Assembly (NCBI GenBank): GCA_900088475.1
Contig: FLMG01000874.1
Coordinates: forward strand, 9,095-19,576
Direction of reading: 5' to 3'
Source of the DNA: Hyphochytrium catenoides
Lineage: Eukaryota; Sar; Hyphochytriomycetes; Hyphochytriales; Hyphochytriaceae
Length of the DNA: 10,482 nt
The position numbers were made by a program, and so were the translations under genes. Under the pieces are notes generated by a model. The model was not told where the DNA came from. It did no database searches and saw nothing but the letters and a program-made list of their open reading frames with translations. The stretch's first letter is position 1. Every line of letters begins with the position of its first letter. Positions 8,767 through 10,482 of the stretch are shown here, in pieces.

Positions 8767-9666
8767 TCACGTAGAAGTCGAATCTGCTTGGTTTCCTCTC
8801 TTTACGGCCTTGTAGATAACTAGGGCGACTGGGTTAAAGTTCTGATCGCATTCTTCCCTATCCACGAGACTCATCACGAAGTACTGTGCCATTTCTGCAA
8901 GGAACATCTCCATCACATTGCTGTCACGGAGGCTGACAGCCAAGAAGACGATGGTCTTGGGCCCACAGAACTGCAGGAGCGTTTGCACTAGTGGAGTTAT
9001 CAAGCTCTCTGTGTAGACACAGTCAGCAGCCACGATGAAATCAGGGAAGTAGCAAGGAGCAACCTCTTCTCCATACTTTGATTCGCTCTTTTCTTCTTCT
9101 CCCCGAGATAAGAAGAAGTTCATTATCTCCCCGATGTCGTTCTCCTCTCCCCACGTGATCTCCATGCTTTTGACAGAAGGCTTACAGTCATTGAGCTGCA
9201 TGTTTTGGTTCAGAAGAGGAAGCATAGCTTCCATGTCGGTGAGTAGTACTCTTTCGATGTTCAGGCTGCGATGGAGGTAGATCCCTAAGAGCCCACAGCC
9301 TGAGCCCAACTCCAAAACCGTAGTCTCCATAGAGAGGCCAAGCCTTTTCCTCTGTTTGACTAGATAGGCTCCAAGAACAATTGAGCCGTCCCACACTGCT
9401 GCTCCAGTCATGCCGGGAATGGACTGCAGGTCGCGGTTCTGTTTGATGTGCAGGGGTGGAGCTCCTGGCAGGTCAACGCTAAAAACCCCGGCGTTCTGTC
9501 TGCAGAATACGTTTTGCACAATGCCTTCAGCGCCTCGTGCAACATAGAGATTGAACACTTCTTCCTCTGCCCATTCTTGGGCCAGTCGAGCATTCATATG
9601 CCTATTTCCCGAGCAATTTTCTTCTTCTTTCCCGTTCAGTGCTTGCTGTGCTTCCGGTTCTTCCAT
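8767..9666 (-). CDS. METTL21-family protein-lysine methyltransferase (single exon)
   Basis: An intronless 299-residue S-adenosylmethionine-dependent methyltransferase of the METTL21 (methyltransf_16) family. Its members trimethylate lysines on chaperones, elongation factors or VCP-type ATPases in the cytosol. Motifs in order: VWDGSIVLGAYL at 91-102 with the family Trp (W92); motif I ELGSGCGLLGI at 119-129, which binds the methyl donor; acidic D144 after strand 2 (LLTD); N155 and N159; TWG at 171-173; and the family signature DCVY at 215-218 (DxxY) in PDFIVAADCVYTE. A Glu/Lys/Ser-rich stretch at about 189-207 looks like a loop insertion before the DxxY strand. The first 30 or so residues are a charged leader. 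The start at 9666 is the first ATG; Met24 is an alternative. The substrate cannot be told from sequence. It is transcribed in the same direction as the RanGAP gene but 1.6 kb away, so a shared role is not implied. Confidence 0.92.
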   Translation of the reverse strand: MEEPEAQQALNGKEEENCSGNRHMNARLAQEWAEEEVFNLYVARGAEGIVQNVFCRQNAGVFSVDLPGAPPLHIKQNRDLQSIPGMTGAAVWDGSIVLGAYLVKQRKRLGLSMETTVLELGSGCGLLGIYLHRSLNIERVLLTDMEAMLPLLNQNMQLNDCKPSVKSMEITWGEENDIGEIMNFFLSRGEEEKSESKYGEEVAPCYFPDFIVAADCVYTESLITPLVQTLLQFCGPKTIVFLAVSLRDSNVMEMFLAEMAQYFVMSLVDREECDQNFNPVALVIYKAVKRGNQADSTST

Positions 9667-10312
9667 AGCCCGTGAATGAAGCTCTGCCCTTGAGCAGTAC
9701 GAAGTGCAGTGTTATTTTCCCCTCATGCGCTGTAAAGTGCAGCCGTTTGCCACTTCAACGCGGCGGTCAGCTCCACGTCCGGCACTGATGAGCAGTCCTT
9801 AGACTTGGGCCACCGTGGAGCTTGCGAAAGATGGCTCTGCACTGATATAGCGTCAATGGCAGTTGCTCTCAAGCAACGCCGACCGATGAGGAGGAGGAGC
9901 TGACGAAGCCGCTGATGGACAATTGAAGAACAAGAGGGAGGGAGAAAGGACAAGTACTCCCATCGCCCTCACTTCTTCGCCTCATCTTCCATCAGCTCTT
10001 CTTACTGATCAGCTCATCTGGGCTCATCTGGCCCACAGCTCTGCTGATCGCACAACAGGAAGGTGGCTTGTGGCTTGGTCGAACTGTATGGAGGAAGCTG
10101 TCCAGCTAGGGACAGAATGATAGGTAGCCGCTAACCGATCCTAGGAGTCAAGACCGCTAACGGTTATCCTTGACTTAGCTGTTCCGGTAACATCGACGAC
10201 AGTGGGTGAGGTATAGGAGGAAGCATGACTTGATGGAATACCGACCCCCCTCCTACATCGGGGATATATCCGTTTCATTCCTACTCATTTCTTCTCCCAT
10301 GTGTCCTTTCGA
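9667..10312. other. upstream region of the methyltransferase gene, no gene recognised
   Basis: This should contain the minus-strand promoter and 5' UTR of the methyltransferase. Two open frames (9723-9953 minus, 76 codons; 9923-10120 plus, 65 codons) have no recognisable motif and I do not call them. A duplicated GCTCATCTGG at about 10012-10031 sits between 7-base inverted arms GATCAGC (10007-10013) and GCTGATC (10043-10049). Confidence 0.5.
10147..10174. other. small imperfect hairpin
   Basis: GTCAAG at 10147-10152 pairs with CTTGAC at 10169-10174. Inside it ACCG pairs with CGGT around a CTAA loop, leaving a four-base bulge (TATC) on one side. A related CCGCTAAC lies just upstream at about 10127-10134. 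The two-part stem is stronger than most random ones, but there is no sign of a transcript. The role is unknown. Confidence 0.5.
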
Positions 10313-10328
10313 CTCTCTCTCTCATTCT

Positions 10329-10359
<31 letters not shown>

Positions 10360-10376
10360 ATCTCTATCTCTCTCTT

Positions 10377-10407
<31 letters not shown>

Positions 10408-10410
10408 ATT

Positions 10411-10441
<31 letters not shown>

Positions 10442-10482
10442 ATCTCTATCTCTCTCTTTCTCTCTCTCTCTCTCTCTTCTCT
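10313..10482. repeat. CT-rich satellite with higher-order period, running off the window
   Basis: From about 10313 to the window end the plus strand is almost wholly CT dinucleotides. Interruptions recur in the same order (CATT, TCCTC, CTATCTCTATC, CTTTC, CTTCTC). Markers recur at 82-84 bases: CATT at 10323 and 10407, and CTATCTCTATC near 10359 and 10441. So a block of about 83 bases has itself been duplicated, with a two-base difference in a CT run. The array is cut by the window edge. Confidence 0.95.

Noticed and set aside
10055-10085. possible tRNA B-box (GGTCGAACT)
   Set aside because: One base short of the consensus and no A-box or pairing stems nearby.

Overview
The window is eukaryotic nuclear DNA with spliced genes. 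Introns are short (about 200 to 410 bases), start with GT, end with AG and are mostly pyrimidine-rich before the acceptor. The best lineage guess is a flagellated alga, probably of the green lineage. The RanGAP encoded here has the plant-type signature motifs (NNGM, NNMSGD, LSDNALG, AGRPE), and the protein kinase belongs to the MAK/ICK (RCK) family, which acts in cilia. I cannot name the species.

Layout: (1) 1-479, upstream region of the kinase. (2) 480-3016, plus strand, a five-exon RCK/MAK-type kinase of 470 residues by my splice model. (3) 3017-3426, a convergent intergenic gap. (4) 3427-7125, minus strand, RanGAP sequence present twice in tandem. Five exons can be spliced in frame into one 856-residue protein with two complete RanGAP units. 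The two units are joined by a poly-glutamate tract and a phase-1 intron. (5) 7126-8766, no firmly identified gene; one exon-like open stretch lies on the plus strand. (6) 8767-9666, minus strand, an intronless METTL21-type lysine methyltransferase of 299 residues. (7) 9667-10482, non-coding as far as I can see, with a small hairpin and a CT-rich satellite that has an 82-84 base higher-order period and runs off the window end.

The most interesting part is the double RanGAP. Unit 2 keeps the Arg of the GRPE motif, which corresponds to the essential Arg of yeast-type RanGAP. Unit 1 has Ser-Leu in place of Gly-Arg at that spot but keeps the rest of the fold motifs. The gene may therefore encode a pseudo-GAP fused to an active GAP. 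A two-gene reading, with 73 bases between them, is also open in frame and has to be excluded with transcripts. The three genes have no obvious shared pathway: ciliary signalling, Ran GTPase cycling and protein lysine methylation.
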